Numbered from the stretch's first letter, positions 27,875-37,363 are shown. The stretch is 46,570 nt of DNA from an uncultured Bartonella sp. (GCA_946481695.1 CAMLON010000012.1:1-46570), one strand, 5' to 3'. A program made the numbers and translations. Notes: generated from the sequence alone by a model not told the origin.

Positions 27875-29221
27875 ATGCTAAACATTTTTAAACACGCGCC
27901 AAACAAGCCGCGTGTCCCCGAAGCGGAGATCGACCCGCTTTATCGTCGTCTGCGTTGGCAGATTTTCCTAGGGATATTCTTCGGTTACGCCGCCTATTAT
28001 CTCGTACGTAAAAACTTTGCTTTGGCAATGCCTTCTCTGGTCGAGCAAGGCTTTACCCGTGGTGATTTGGGGTTTGCCTTATCGGCTGTCTCTATCGCTT
28101 ACGGTTTTTCAAAATTCATTATGGGAGCGGTATCCGACCGTTCCAATCCGCGTGTTTTCCTGCCTGTCGGTTTGATTCTTGCGGCAGTTGTCATGCTGAT
28201 TATGGGCTTTGTTCCGTGGGCAACATCCAGCATTGCTGTCATGTTCGTGCTGCTGTTCATTTGCGGCTGGTTCCAGGGAATGGGGTGGCCTCCATGCGGG
28301 CGCACAATGGTGCACTGGTGGTCACAAAAAGAACGTGGCAGTATCGTTTCTTTGTGGAACTGCGCCCACAATGTCGGTGGTGGTCTTCCTCCGATCCTGT
28401 TCATGCTTGGTATGGCATGGTTTAACGATTGGCATGCAGCCTTTTATATGCCGGCTTTTGCCGCCATTCTGGTTGCCATTTTTGCCTTTGCAATGATGCG
28501 CGATACACCGCAATCTTGCGGTTTGCCGCCAATTGAAGAATATAAAAACGATTATCCTGAAAACTATTCGGAAAAGAACGAAGTCGAGCTTACGACAAAG
28601 CAGATCTTCACCCAATATGTTTTGCCGAACAAGCTGCTCTGGTATATCGCTTTTGCTAATGTTTTTGTTTATCTGCTGCGCTATGGCGTTCTTGATTGGT
28701 CACCGACTTACTTGAAAGAAGTCAAGCACTTTGCAGTCGACCAATCGTCCTGGGCTTATTTCTTCTATGAATATGCAGGTATTCCCGGCACACTTCTGTG
28801 CGGATGGATGTCCGATAAGGTATTCAAGGGCAACCGTGGTGCGACCGGCGTTTTCTTCATGACATTGGTGACCATTGCCACTGTTATTTACTGGCTCAAC
28901 CCGCAAGGCCACCCCAATATTGACATGATCTGCATGATCGTTATCGGTTTCTTGATCTACGGTCCTGTTATGCTGATTGGTCTTCACGCACTGGAACTGG
29001 CGCCGAAGAAAGCTGCTGGTACTGCTGCCGGTTTCACCGGCCTTTTCGGTTACCTTGGTGGTTCGGTTGCTGCAAGTGCGATCGTTGGCTACACCGTCGA
29101 CTATTTCGGCTGGAACGGTGGTTTCCTTCTCATGATCGGTGGTGGTGTCGTAGCTGTCATCCTTCTTGCAATCGAAATGATTGGCGAACGCAAGCAGCAT
29201 GCTAAAGAACAGGCACATTGA
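27875..29221 (+). CDS. glpT: Glycerol-3-phosphate:phosphate antiporter
   Basis: Inner-membrane MFS antiporter (organophosphate:phosphate family) importing glycerol-3-phosphate in exchange for phosphate. 448 residues from the ATG at 27875, which has a GGGAGG ribosome binding site; the frame extends back to a TTG at 27842. Twelve helices; family marks are [13 protein letters not shown] in TM1 (substrate-site arginine), [39 protein letters not shown] and [18 protein letters not shown], plus a second set in the C-terminal half ([34 protein letters not shown] cited in part). It forms an operon with glpQ, 48 bp downstream: GlpQ makes glycerol-3-phosphate in the periplasm and GlpT brings it in. Confidence 0.95.
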   Translation: MLNIFKHAPNKPRVPEAEIDPLYRRLRWQIFLGIFFGYAAYYLVRKNFALAMPSLVEQGFTRGDLGFALSAVSIAYGFSKFIMGAVSDRSNPRVFLPVGLILAAVVMLIMGFVPWATSSIAVMFVLLFICGWFQGMGWPPCGRTMVHWWSQKERGSIVSLWNCAHNVGGGLPPILFMLGMAWFNDWHAAFYMPAFAAILVAIFAFAMMRDTPQSCGLPPIEEYKNDYPENYSEKNEVELTTKQIFTQYVLPNKLLWYIAFANVFVYLLRYGVLDWSPTYLKEVKHFAVDQSSWAYFFYEYAGIPGTLLCGWMSDKVFKGNRGATGVFFMTLVTIATVIYWLNPQGHPNIDMICMIVIGFLIYGPVMLIGLHALELAPKKAAGTAAGFTGLFGYLGGSVAASAIVGYTVDYFGWNGGFLLMIGGGVVAVILLAIEMIGERKQHAKEQAH

Positions 29222-29269
29222 TCGGCGTTAATCCGATAAAGTGGCGTCGTCACAGAAAGAAAGTGCATT

Positions 29270-30340
29270 ATGAAAACACTATTAGGCATGTTGATGGCCG
29301 GACTGGTGCTGATGGGGGCAACCTTCAGCACCACCGCCAATGCCGATGACAAAGTTGTTATTGCACACCGCGGAGCCAGCGGTTACCTGCCCGAACATAC
29401 GCTGCCGGCAAAAGCAATGGCTTTTGCGCAAGGTGCAGATTATCTCGAGCAGGATCTGGTCATGACAAAGGATGACCAGTTGGTGGTCTTGCATGATCAT
29501 TACCTTGATCGCGTAACAGACGTTGCGGACCGTTTTCCCGACCGCGCCCGTAAGGATGGACGTTATTATGCGATCGATTTCACATTGGCTGAAATCAAAT
29601 CACTGAAATTCAGCGAAGGTTTTACCATCGAAAACGGCAAGAAAGTGCAAACTTTTCCGGGCCGTTTTCCGATGGGAAAATCCGATTTTCGGGTTCACAC
29701 TTTCGAGGAAGAAATCGAATTCATTCAGGGACTTAATCGTTCTACCGGAAAAAATATCGGTCTCTATCCCGAAATCAAAGCGCCCTGGTTTCATCATCAG
29801 GAAGGCAAGGATATAGCCAAGCGCGTTTTGGAAGTTTTGAAAAAATACGGTTATACCAAAAAAACTGACAAAATTTATCTCCAATGTTTTGATGCCAACG
29901 AGTTGAAACGTATCCGCAATGAACTTGAGCCAAAAATGGGCGTGGATTTGAAGCTGGTGCAACTCATCGCCTACACAAAATGGAATGAGACCGAGGAGCA
30001 ACAGCCCGATGGTAAATGGGTAAACTACAGCTATGACTGGATGTTGGAACCCGGTGCCATGGAGAAAATTGCGCAATATGCCGATGGTATTGGCCCCGAT
30101 TATCATATGTTGATAGCCGATAGTTCTACCAACGGACATATAATCATAAACGGAATGGTCAAGGAAGCGCATGAGCATCAACTAGAAGTTCATCCTTTCA
30201 CAGTAAGAGCCGACCAGTTGCCACCTTACGCAAAAGATGTAAACGAGCTTTACGATGCGTTGTATCGGCAAGCCGATGTAGACGGATTGTTCACCGACTT
30301 TCCTGATAAAGCGATAAGCTATCTCCATCCACATCCGTGA
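29270..30340 (+). CDS. glpQ: Periplasmic glycerophosphodiester phosphodiesterase
   Basis: Hydrolyses deacylated phospholipids (glycerophosphocholine, glycerophosphoethanolamine and so on) to glycerol-3-phosphate and an alcohol in the periplasm. 356 residues with a clear signal peptide (MKTLLGMLMAGLVLMGATF, cleavage after ANA). GDPD barrel motifs: catalytic His in IAHRGASGYLPEHT, metal ligands EQDLVMTKDDQLVVLHDHYLDRV (cited in part), the later LYPEIKAPWFHH, and the C-terminal VDGLFTDFPDKA. The 356-residue length and the EIKAPW insertion match GlpQ rather than cytosolic UgpQ. Second gene of glpT-glpQ, ended by the hairpin at 30355-30384. In a gut bacterium this gives access to host or dietary lipid headgroups. 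Confidence 0.95.
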   Translation: MKTLLGMLMAGLVLMGATFSTTANADDKVVIAHRGASGYLPEHTLPAKAMAFAQGADYLEQDLVMTKDDQLVVLHDHYLDRVTDVADRFPDRARKDGRYYAIDFTLAEIKSLKFSEGFTIENGKKVQTFPGRFPMGKSDFRVHTFEEEIEFIQGLNRSTGKNIGLYPEIKAPWFHHQEGKDIAKRVLEVLKKYGYTKKTDKIYLQCFDANELKRIRNELEPKMGVDLKLVQLIAYTKWNETEEQQPDGKWVNYSYDWMLEPGAMEKIAQYADGIGPDYHMLIADSSTNGHIIINGMVKEAHEHQLEVHPFTVRADQLPPYAKDVNELYDALYRQADVDGLFTDFPDKAISYLHPHP

Positions 30341-31185
30341 TGTTTATAAAAGAAAGGATTTCCCGTAAAACTATGGGAAATCCTCACTTAATCAAATATC
30401 TTTTGTTATGATTACCAAAAGATTTGAAACGCTCATCCCATCTGTTCCTGATTTTGAATTCTCTTACACGCGTTTCATCTGGCTCCACTCTTCCCGATAA
30501 CGGTTGTTGCATAACCGTTGGAGCGTTTGTTAAATCTATCACACTTTTCTTGACGCCAATCCTGAAATGGACAGTCGTGCGGGTGCAAACGCTTTTGTCA
30601 TTTCAAAGCGTTTCATAAACAATAACCTTTCCCGCTTCTACAATTTCGATTCAAGATTTCTTACATCAACTGGATAACTTCCGATAAAGAATGCTTTAAA
30701 AGCGATATTTCTTTTATTTTTTCTCTATCAAGAATTTAGAATATTTTACTCTTCAAAAAATCAAATATTTTATCGAAAATTCGACCAACGCATGCCATCT
30801 CCGAGTGTTAAAGCATCGTTTTTTTGTTATCGAGCGAGGCCGCTATTCGTAACGACCAATCGTTTTCCGCATTGAGAAAACTCGAAGAATGAATGGATGA
30901 GTTCTATGTATTTTTGAATTTTTCTGCTAATTTTATAGTTTCGTTTTATCATATAATAAGAATTACATTTTCAAAAATAGAATTTAAAAACATGAAACGA
31001 GACACAATTAAAATAAATAACATTTTTACTTATTTAATATATAAGAATAATGCAAAAATAAATATTTTTAAAATATTAATACAGGAATATCTGTATAAAC
31101 CCATATTGACACGAAAGAATGAACTTGGATGATAAGAAAGACGGGACAAAAGCGATAAAGCGGAAAACCGGTATCACCCAAATTT
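30341..31185. other. AT-rich intergenic region between convergent glpQ and the GNAT gene
   Basis: About 845 bases. It holds the glpQ terminator-like hairpin (30355-30384) and another perfect dyad AACGGTT-N7-AACCGTT at 30499-30519. From 30650 to 31100 it is extremely AT-rich, with frames that look random (30893-31132). No gene or RNA recognised. Confidence 0.45.
30355..30384 (+). terminator. Hairpin after glpQ
   Basis: Perfect 10-bp stem AGGATTTCCC / GGGAAATCCT with a ten-base loop, 15 bp after the glpQ stop. No T-run follows, so it may stop transcription weakly or protect the 3' end. Confidence 0.6.
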
Positions 31186-31755
31186 TTAGCGTTGATACAC
31201 CATATAACGAGCGTCTTCGCTATAAGTTAGTAATTTTTGTTTCAATATTTCTGAAACTTCCGCCAGTTTAAAACCGTTCTTTTGCCAAAAAGGTTGTGAT
31301 CCATGAACAGAAACAAGAGAAAGTGTTTCGAGTTTTTTCCGCTTGGCTACATTGAACAGCAGCTCCACCGCTTTTTTGCCATTTCCCCCGCCTTGCGCTT
31401 CAGGCAATAAAGCAAGATCGTGAATATAGAGCGTATCACATTTTTCCGGAAGTTTATGCAGCAGGCGATCGAGAGCAGGAATGGAATTCACTTTGAACGG
31501 ATGGGCAAGGCAATAGCCATAGATTGTGCTTGTTCCGGAGACTGAACTTTTATCTGAAATGTTTCCGGAGGCAGGATTTCCGTCGGAAAATACAAAGCAG
31601 GACGAAGGAGAAAGATTAAACTTTTCTTCGAGCACTGCATCCTCCTCCGGAAAATCCGGATGACAAAGTGAAGCGATCCGGCAGACATCTGCCAGATCGC
31701 TTTCTTTCATTAAACGCCAATATTTCACAGTTCGATCAACCGTTAGCGACATCAA
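31186..31755 (-). CDS. GNAT family N-acetyltransferase
   Basis: Acetyl-CoA-dependent transferase of unknown substrate, 189 residues. GNAT fold: N-terminal YWRLMKESDLADVCRI, the beta4-alpha3 acetyl-CoA-binding segment LYIHDLALLPEAQGGGNGKKAVELL (cited in part; family Q/RxxGxG/A loop present as QGGGNG), and the closing FWQKNGFKL typical of the family. Its start overlaps the end of serA by 20 bases on the same strand, so it is probably the last gene of a serC-serA-GNAT transcript. The neighbours suggest an amino-acid or small-amine substrate, but that is speculation. Residues about 55-70 form a Ser-rich insertion (NISDKSSVSGTS). Confidence 0.85.
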   Translation of the reverse strand: MMSLTVDRTVKYWRLMKESDLADVCRIASLCHPDFPEEDAVLEEKFNLSPSSCFVFSDGNPASGNISDKSSVSGTSTIYGYCLAHPFKVNSIPALDRLLHKLPEKCDTLYIHDLALLPEAQGGGNGKKAVELLFNVAKRKKLETLSLVSVHGSQPFWQKNGFKLAEVSEILKQKLLTYSEDARYMVYQR

Positions 31756-33340
31756 ATTCCAGAGGTTGGGTGTGTTTGATACCCTTTATCTTGCGCAATT
31801 CATCAAGCACTTGATCGGGAATGCGTGCATCAAGATAAAGAAGCGCAATCGCGTCTCCACCCGGTTCATTACGTCCCAAAGCGAAGTTTGCGATATTCAC
31901 GCCGGATTTCCCGCAAATTGTACCGATTGTACCGATAATTCCCGGTGTGTCGGTGTTGGTGATATAGAGCATATGCGGGCCGACCTCGGCATCAAGATTG
32001 ATACCCTTGATCTGGATAAAGCGCGGCTTGCCATCAACAAAGCAGGTTCCGGCAATGGAACGGGTGCGCTTCGATGTTTTGACTGTCAGTTTGATATAGC
32101 CGTCAAAAATACCGGATTTATCGCGCTTGACCTCGGAAAGAATAATACCGCGCTCTTTAACAAGAACCGGTGCCGATACCATGTTGACATCGGCAAGTTG
32201 TGGGCGGATGAGACCAGCCAATGCAGCACTGATGAGCGCGCGCGTATTCATGGCAGCCGTTGAGCCATCAAACAGAATCTCGACTTCCTTGATGTCTTCC
32301 TCGGTCGATTGGCCAACAAAAGCTCCAAGAACTTCGGCAAGTTTGACAAACGGTTTCAAACGCGGTGCTTCTTCTGCCGTAATTGAAGGCATATTGATTG
32401 CATTGCTGACAGCACCGTTGATAAGGTAATCCGACATCTGTTCAGCAACCTGAATAGCAACGTTTTCCTGAGCCTCGGTTGTCGACGCACCAAGGTGCGG
32501 TGTGCAAACGACATTATCAAGGCTGAAGAGAGGGTCATCGGCAGCCGGTGGCTCGACTTCATAGACATCAACCGCAGCACCTGCAATTTTGCCCGACTTT
32601 AAAGCGTCAACGAGGTCTTTTTCGACAACCAGCGCACCGCGTGCACAATTGATAAGTCTTACGCCATCCTTCATCTTGGCAATCGTTTCTGCATTGATGA
32701 TATGGCGGGTCTTATCGGTAAGCGGTGTATGCAAAGTAATGAAATCGGCGCGCTTCAACAGATCGTCCAATTCGACCTTTTCGACACCAAGTTCTTTGGC
32801 ACGGGCATCCGAGAGGAACGGGTCATAGGCAATCACTTTCATCTTCAATCCGACACCGCGGGTTGCGACAATCGAACCGATATTGCCACAGCCGATAATA
32901 CCAAGAGTTTTGCCGGTAATTTCAACACCCATAAACCGGCTTTTCTCCCATTTGCCGGCTTTGGTCGATTTATCGGCAGCTGGCAATTCGCGAGCAATAG
33001 CAAACATCAATGCAATGGCATGTTCTGCTGTTGTAATCGAATTGCCGAATGGCGTATTCATGACAATAATACCGCGCCGTGAAGCGGCCGGAATATCAAC
33101 ATTGTCAACACCAATACCGGCACGACCGACAACTTTCAGGTTTTTCGCGGCGGCAATTAGTTTTTCCGTTACCTTGGTTGCCGAGCGGATTGCCAGACCA
33201 TCATATTGACCAATAACTTCAAGAAGTTTTTCTTTGTCTTTACCGAGTTCCGGTTTGAAATCGACCTCAACGCCGCGATCTTTGAAAATCTGGACAGCAG
33301 TCGGGGATAGTTTATCAGATACGAGTACACGAGGTGCCAT
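31736..33340 (-). CDS. serA: D-3-phosphoglycerate dehydrogenase
   Basis: First step of serine synthesis: 3-phosphoglycerate to 3-phosphohydroxypyruvate with NAD+. 534 residues from the ATG at 33340 (MAPRVLVSDK), which has a GGAGG ribosome binding site; the longer frame to 33391 is rejected. Layout: substrate domain; Rossmann domain with GKTLGIIGCGNIGSIVATR; catalytic Arg in INCARGALV; catalytic His in TPHLGASTTEAQENVA; the intervening ASB domain (about 320-450); and a C-terminal ACT domain (MLYITNTDTPGIIGTIG) that binds serine for feedback inhibition. This is the long 'type 1' form. It lies 78 bp after serC under one leader, and the GNAT gene follows. Confidence 0.97.
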   Translation of the reverse strand: MAPRVLVSDKLSPTAVQIFKDRGVEVDFKPELGKDKEKLLEVIGQYDGLAIRSATKVTEKLIAAAKNLKVVGRAGIGVDNVDIPAASRRGIIVMNTPFGNSITTAEHAIALMFAIARELPAADKSTKAGKWEKSRFMGVEITGKTLGIIGCGNIGSIVATRGVGLKMKVIAYDPFLSDARAKELGVEKVELDDLLKRADFITLHTPLTDKTRHIINAETIAKMKDGVRLINCARGALVVEKDLVDALKSGKIAGAAVDVYEVEPPAADDPLFSLDNVVCTPHLGASTTEAQENVAIQVAEQMSDYLINGAVSNAINMPSITAEEAPRLKPFVKLAEVLGAFVGQSTEEDIKEVEILFDGSTAAMNTRALISAALAGLIRPQLADVNMVSAPVLVKERGIILSEVKRDKSGIFDGYIKLTVKTSKRTRSIAGTCFVDGKPRFIQIKGINLDAEVGPHMLYITNTDTPGIIGTIGTICGKSGVNIANFALGRNEPGGDAIALLYLDARIPDQVLDELRKIKGIKHTQPLEFDVANG

Positions 33341-33418
33341 TATGGCCTCCAAAATTTTTGTAAAATGGGGGAATGAGCGGCCTTGAAACAAGCCGCTACA
33401 ATGGAATTTTAATTTTTT

Positions 33419-34582
33419 TTAAAGAGCTGCTTTTTCAGCTTTGAAAGCCCAGTCGAGCCATTCCGTCAATGCCTGAAGGTCGTGAGCTTCGATCGTGGCA
33501 CCAGCCCAGATGCGCAAACCTGACGGTGCATCGCGATAAGCCCCGATATCATGGGCGACGCCGGCCTTTTCCAGACGGTTGACAATAGCCTTGGCAAATG
33601 CCGCCTGCTTGTCGGCATCAAGTTTAACCACTGCGGGATCGACAATTTTGAAGCATACGGAAGTATTCGAGCGGGTCGCCGGATCTTTTGCCAGAAATTC
33701 GATCCACGGCGTTTTGGCAACGAATTTATCAAGAACAGCAAAATTCTCGTCAGCCCGTTTCATCAAAGTTTTCAGTCCGCCAATCGACTTTGCCCATTTC
33801 AATGCATCAAGGTAATCCTCAACACAAAGCATAGACGGCGTATTGATTGTTGCGCCCTCGAAAATACCTTCAATGAGTTTTCCACCTTTTGTCATGCGGA
33901 AAATTTTTGGCAACGGCCAAGCCGGCGTGTAGGTTTCAAGCCGTTCAATAGCACGCGGCCCAAGAATAAGCACACCGTGGGCACCCTCGCCCCCCAGCAC
34001 TTTTTGCCAGGAAAATGTTACAACATCGAGTTTCGAGAAATCGAGATTTTGTGCAAATGCGGCGGATGTTGCGTCGCAAATCGTAAGCCCCTTACGATCA
34101 GCCGGAATAAAATCGGCATTGGGAACGCGCACACCGGAGGTTGTTCCATTCCATGTGAAAACAACATCACGATCAAAATCGACTTTGGTCAAATCCGGTA
34201 ATTCACCGTAAGGCGCTTCCAACTTGCGCACATCGGTCAATTTCAATTGTTTGACAACATCTGTTACCCAGCCGGAACCGAAGCTTTCCCATGCGAGCAT
34301 GTCAACGCCACGTGCTCCAAGCAGTGACCACAGTGCCATTTCAACAGCACCGGTATCGGATGCGGGAACAATGCCGATACGATAATTTGCAGGAACTTCC
34401 AATACTTCGCGGGTGAGGTTGATTGCCTCAGCCAGCTTGGCTTTACCAATTTTCGCACGATGTGAACGGCCAACCGGCGCATTAGCAAGCGCTTCAACCG
34501 TCCAACCGGGACGCTTTGCACAGGGACCAGAAGAGAAATTGGGATTGTTCGGGCGCACGCCCGGCTCGTTTAAATTTGTCAT
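33419..34582 (-). CDS. serC: Phosphoserine aminotransferase
   Basis: PLP enzyme transferring the amino group of glutamate to 3-phosphohydroxypyruvate, step two of serine synthesis (also used in the DXP-dependent pyridoxal route in some bacteria). 387 residues of the longer alphaproteobacterial type, with [18 protein letters not shown] at the start, [17 protein letters not shown], the PLP-contact [11 protein letters not shown], and the Schiff-base lysine in [14 protein letters not shown]. The ATG at 34582 follows GAAAGGGTAGAATATT. First gene of the serC-serA unit, directly behind the serC leader RNA at 34589-34665. Confidence 0.96.
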   Translation of the reverse strand: MTNLNEPGVRPNNPNFSSGPCAKRPGWTVEALANAPVGRSHRAKIGKAKLAEAINLTREVLEVPANYRIGIVPASDTGAVEMALWSLLGARGVDMLAWESFGSGWVTDVVKQLKLTDVRKLEAPYGELPDLTKVDFDRDVVFTWNGTTSGVRVPNADFIPADRKGLTICDATSAAFAQNLDFSKLDVVTFSWQKVLGGEGAHGVLILGPRAIERLETYTPAWPLPKIFRMTKGGKLIEGIFEGATINTPSMLCVEDYLDALKWAKSIGGLKTLMKRADENFAVLDKFVAKTPWIEFLAKDPATRSNTSVCFKIVDPAVVKLDADKQAAFAKAIVNRLEKAGVAHDIGAYRDAPSGLRIWAGATIEAHDLQALTEWLDWAFKAEKAAL

Positions 34583-34588
34583 AATATT

Positions 34589-34665
34589 CTACCCTTTCAG
34601 ATAGCTCGCCTCTCGTTGGGAAGAGGTGGCCCGCTCACGTGGTTATCCGAAAGCTTCTACCAATA
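34589..34665 (-). ncRNA. serC leader RNA motif (cis-regulatory)
   Basis: On the minus strand the leader reads CGGATAACCACGTGAGCGGGCCACCTCTT, then a hairpin CCTCTT-CCCAAC-GAGAGG, followed by GCGAGC and the ribosome binding site of serC. The serC motif is a structured leader described upstream of serC operons in alphaproteobacteria; location and the ACCACGTGAG / GGGCCACCTCTT core agree with my memory of it. No ligand is known to me. Boundaries are approximate. Confidence 0.65.
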
Positions 34666-34700
34666 CAAGTAAAAAAATAGGTTATCACAAATTATTTAGC

Positions 34701-35558
34701 TCAAGTGGGTTTTATACAAAGTTTTTCAATGTATTGTTGAAGTGTTATTTGTCCTCTCAGCGTTTTATTCAAAGGCGGCCAATTACCACTTATTGTCTTT
34801 AGCGCCATTCGGGTAAAAGACATTGCACTTATTTTCGAGAATCTCAAAGAAAGATAATATTTTTCAATATCTTCCCTGTTCATTCCTTCAAGCTTTACCG
34901 GTTTTCCGAGTGCCGCTTCAAAGGCGGATGCGACATCTTGAACCGTGTAACGTTCCGGCCCTTCAACATAATGAAGGCCGGCCTTTCCATATTCGACAAG
35001 CTTTGTCAGATAATCGGCAATATCATGGGGAGCGACCATCGGAATGATAGAATGCGAGGGATAAATAGTGGTCAGACATCCTTTTTCGACAATCTCATTA
35101 AGTGCAAAATCCCAATTGGACATATAAAACGCTGCCCGAACAATAACCACTTCCGGATAAATCTCTTTAACCTTCTCCTCTCATAAATAAAGGCTTCCCA
35201 AATCTTTAATATGGTCACCTTCCTGAGCACCATAAGTCGACTGCACAATGACTTTTTCCAGATTCGTGTTTTCAAGTGCACGTGTAATCGCAGCAATTGT
35301 TCTGCGCTCTTCAAGATCAACATCATGAACAGGATTGGCAGGTGGATTAAGGATATAAACGCCGCTTGCCTGTTTCAAAACCTCATTTAACAAACGGTCG
35401 TCGGAAATATCGATTTCTGCTAATTGCGCACCAAGCTTGACAAGGTTTTCAGCACGTTTTCCAGAACGGGTTATCACTGTCACATCTCTCCCCGAAAGAA
35501 GCAGATTTTTTGTGAGTTCGGAACCGATATGGCCGGTTGCCCCCATCACGACAAACAT
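34701..35558 (-). pseudogene. NmrA-like NAD(P)-binding reductase interrupted by an in-frame TGA
   Basis: One reading frame of 286 codons, from ATG 35558 to the final stop at 34701, broken once by TGA at 35181-35183. Both halves are in the same frame: the first carries the Rossmann motif VVMGATGHIGSELTKNLL and VIVQSTYGAQEGDH; after the TGA the chain continues at once as EEKVKEIYPEVVIVRAAFYMSNW, then HDIADYLTKL and the C-terminal part. This is the NmrA/HSCARG-type atypical SDR family (NAD(P)-sensing or quinone reduction). Apart from the one codon the gene looks well kept, with a good ribosome binding site (GAGAGGTGA). A recent nonsense mutation is most likely; a sequencing error or readthrough is possible. 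Confidence 0.8.
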
Positions 35559-35593
35559 AATTCACCTCTCTTTCGAAAATCATTAGCCTATCA

Positions 35594-35612
35594 GATAACG
35601 ATAATCATTCTT
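35594..35612. promoter_or_regulatory. Fur-box-like sequence in a divergent promoter region
   Basis: GATAACGATAATCATTCTT matches 16 of 19 positions of the classical Fur box. It lies 36 bp upstream of the interrupted reductase and 54 bp upstream of the lipoprotein gene, which are divergent. In Rhizobiales iron control usually runs through Irr and RirA and the Fur homologue (Mur) senses manganese, so the regulator is uncertain. Confidence 0.4.
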
Positions 35613-35665
35613 GTCGGGAAGGGCTAATAAAACTATGATAAGCTTTAAAACAGGACGGGTGCAGG

Positions 35666-36103
35666 ATGAAACAATTGCATTGGATAAAAAGCTTAAGCCT
35701 TATGATAATTCCGCTTTTGTTTTTAAGTGGTTGCCAATCGGTTCCCAAGCTCAAATCACCGGATAATGTTTACGAGTTCAACACCCGCCCGACAAATGAA
35801 GTTGGCATTCCGGCCGATGTCCTGAGGCGTGCCGCTTTTACGGCAGAACGCCGCGGCTATCGTTATTTTACAATCAATGACACATCCGAAGGTGCCCAGA
35901 CTTCAAAAATGCCAACTTTCGGCATTAATTACGGACGCGATCCTTATGGTTTTTCCGACCCTGGCGCCGACAGTACGGGAGGTGGAATTTCAATGGATTT
36001 GCCGTTGAATACGCGCCGCATCCATTGGGTTGTCACCATGATGCATTCTCCCGAAGCACAATCGACCAAAGTTTATGATGTAACCGAGGTTATCGCAAAA
36101 TAG
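35666..36103 (+). CDS. Small lipoprotein of unknown function
   Basis: 145 residues with a lipoprotein signal peptide: lysine, a hydrophobic run, and the lipobox LSGC with the lipidated cysteine near residue 22. The mature part has one conserved-looking segment, DVLRRAAFTAERRGYRYFTIND, reminiscent of small alphaproteobacterial lipoproteins of the CC0125/CC1285 type in which 'RAAE.....G..YF' recurs; this is a loose resemblance. The rest (glycine-rich GADSTGGGISM, then beta strands to the end) is unassigned. Probably outer-membrane-anchored. Divergent from the interrupted reductase across a Fur-like site; an inverted repeat at 36159-36179 follows before ureD. Confidence 0.75.
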   Translation: MKQLHWIKSLSLMIIPLLFLSGCQSVPKLKSPDNVYEFNTRPTNEVGIPADVLRRAAFTAERRGYRYFTINDTSEGAQTSKMPTFGINYGRDPYGFSDPGADSTGGGISMDLPLNTRRIHWVVTMMHSPEAQSTKVYDVTEVIAK

Positions 36104-36158
36104 ATTTTCAACAATTTGGTCACTTCAAGTTCAAGATAAAAATTGCATTTTTTAAAAA

Positions 36159-36179
36159 AACTGCTGTCATATAGCAGTT
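36159..36179. promoter_or_regulatory. Inverted repeat upstream of the urease operon
   Basis: AACTGCT (36159-36165) and AGCAGTT (36173-36179) form a perfect 7-bp dyad, 44 bp before the ureD start. It may be an operator of the urease operon or the transcript end of the lipoprotein gene; followed by A-rich rather than T-rich DNA. Confidence 0.4.
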
Positions 36180-36222
36180 ATAAAAACAATATTTTTACAA
36201 AAACTTGGGGAAGAACACCAAT

Positions 36223-37047
36223 TTGCAAAACTCGCCTTTAAAAAAAATCGCTATGCAGCGTATGGAAGGCAGTGCTTCATTCAGCACGATTTATAACGAT
36301 GACCATTCAACATTGGAAAAGCTTTATCAATCGGGATCATTAAAACTGCGGTTCCCGCTTTATCCGGATAAACATTTCGAGGCTGTGCAAATCAATACAG
36401 CCGGCGGTGTAACCGGTGGCGACAAGCTTTTCTGGAAATGCGAGCTCGGCGAAAAAACACAAGCAACCATCACCACACAAGCCGCCGAAAAAATATATCG
36501 ATCGCTTGATGGTAGGCCGGCCGAGATCAATATTTCGCTAAATTTAAGAAAAAATTCTACACTGTTCTGGCTCCCTCAGGAGACAATTTTTTTCAATCGT
36601 GGAGCCTTAAAACGCAAAATCACCGTCGAAATGGAAGAAGGTGCAGCCCTTCTTCTGGTAGAAGCTTTTATTTTCGGACGGAAACTAATGGGGGAGAAAG
36701 TTGTCAACGGCTTTATTGATGACGAGTGGCAAGTTCGCCTTTGCGATGAGCTTGTCCATTTTGAAGCCTTTAAAATTAATGGCAATATTTTACAGCAATC
36801 AACCCGTCCTGCAATTTTTAACGGCAATCAGGCCATTGCCAGTGTTCTTTACATTGCTGATGATTATCAAAGCAAAGAAGAGGCAGCGAGAGAGATTATC
36901 GGGCAATCCGGAGGGGCGTCTGCGTGGAATGGCAAGCTTCTTGCAAGGATTATAGAAAAGGACTCCTATTTTCTGAAGAAAAGACTGGTTCCTTTGGTAA
37001 ATCTGCTGACAAAAGGGGCAGGTGTGCCGAAATTTTGGTCAATTTAG
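36223..37047 (+). CDS. ureD: Urease accessory protein UreD
   Basis: Scaffold for insertion of nickel and the bridging carbon dioxide into apo-urease, acting with UreF and UreG. About 274 residues. Marks: LYQSGSLKLRFP, AVQINTAGGVTGGDKLFWKCELG (cited in part; the AGGxxGGD signature of the family), TTQAAEKIYRS, and LPQETIFFNRGALKR. I take the TTG at 36223, spaced correctly after GGGGAAGAA; alternatives are TTG 36205 and ATG 36253, the latter just where homologues align (MQRMEGSA). First gene of the ure operon, 13 bp before ureA. Confidence 0.9.
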   Translation: MQNSPLKKIAMQRMEGSASFSTIYNDDHSTLEKLYQSGSLKLRFPLYPDKHFEAVQINTAGGVTGGDKLFWKCELGEKTQATITTQAAEKIYRSLDGRPAEINISLNLRKNSTLFWLPQETIFFNRGALKRKITVEMEEGAALLLVEAFIFGRKLMGEKVVNGFIDDEWQVRLCDELVHFEAFKINGNILQQSTRPAIFNGNQAIASVLYIADDYQSKEEAAREIIGQSGGASAWNGKLLARIIEKDSYFLKKRLVPLVNLLTKGAGVPKFWSI

Positions 37048-37060
37048 GTGAAGGTGAACA

Positions 37061-37363
37061 ATGATACTTACCGAAAGAGAGAAAGACAAATTGTTGATCT
37101 CTATGGCTGCAATAGTCGCAAGGAAACGGCTCGAACGGGGTGTCAAACTTAATCATCCGGAAGCGGTTGCCATCATCAGCGATTTTGTTGTCGAAGGCGC
37201 TCGCGATGGGCGGACCGTTGCCGATCTCATGGAACAAGGTGCTTATGTATTGCGCCGCGATCAGGTCATGGAAGGCATTCCTGAAATGATTGAAGACATT
37301 CAAGTTGAAGCAACATTTCCCGACGGTACAAAACTTGTCACTGTCCACCATCCGATACGTTAA
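37061..37363 (+). CDS. ureA: Urease gamma subunit
   Basis: Smallest structural subunit of the (UreABC)3 enzyme, which hydrolyses urea to ammonia and carbamate in the cytosol. 100 residues, full length. Family marks: [21 protein letters not shown] (cited in part), [39 protein letters not shown] and the C-terminal [14 protein letters not shown]. Gamma and beta are separate genes here, as in most proteobacteria, not fused as in Helicobacter. GGTGAAGGTGA ribosome binding site. Followed by hupE instead of the usual ureB. Confidence 0.98.
   Translation: MILTEREKDKLLISMAAIVARKRLERGVKLNHPEAVAIISDFVVEGARDGRTVADLMEQGAYVLRRDQVMEGIPEMIEDIQVEATFPDGTKLVTVHHPIR

Noticed and set aside
30893..31132. 79-codon frame in the AT-rich region after glpQ
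   Set aside because: Asn/Ile/Lys-rich composition that simply mirrors very high AT content; no start signal.
35072..35326. Alternative minus frame across the TGA in the NmrA-like gene, hinting at a frameshift
   Set aside because: Both halves of the reductase are in one frame with a single stop codon, so no frameshift is needed; this frame is only a shadow.
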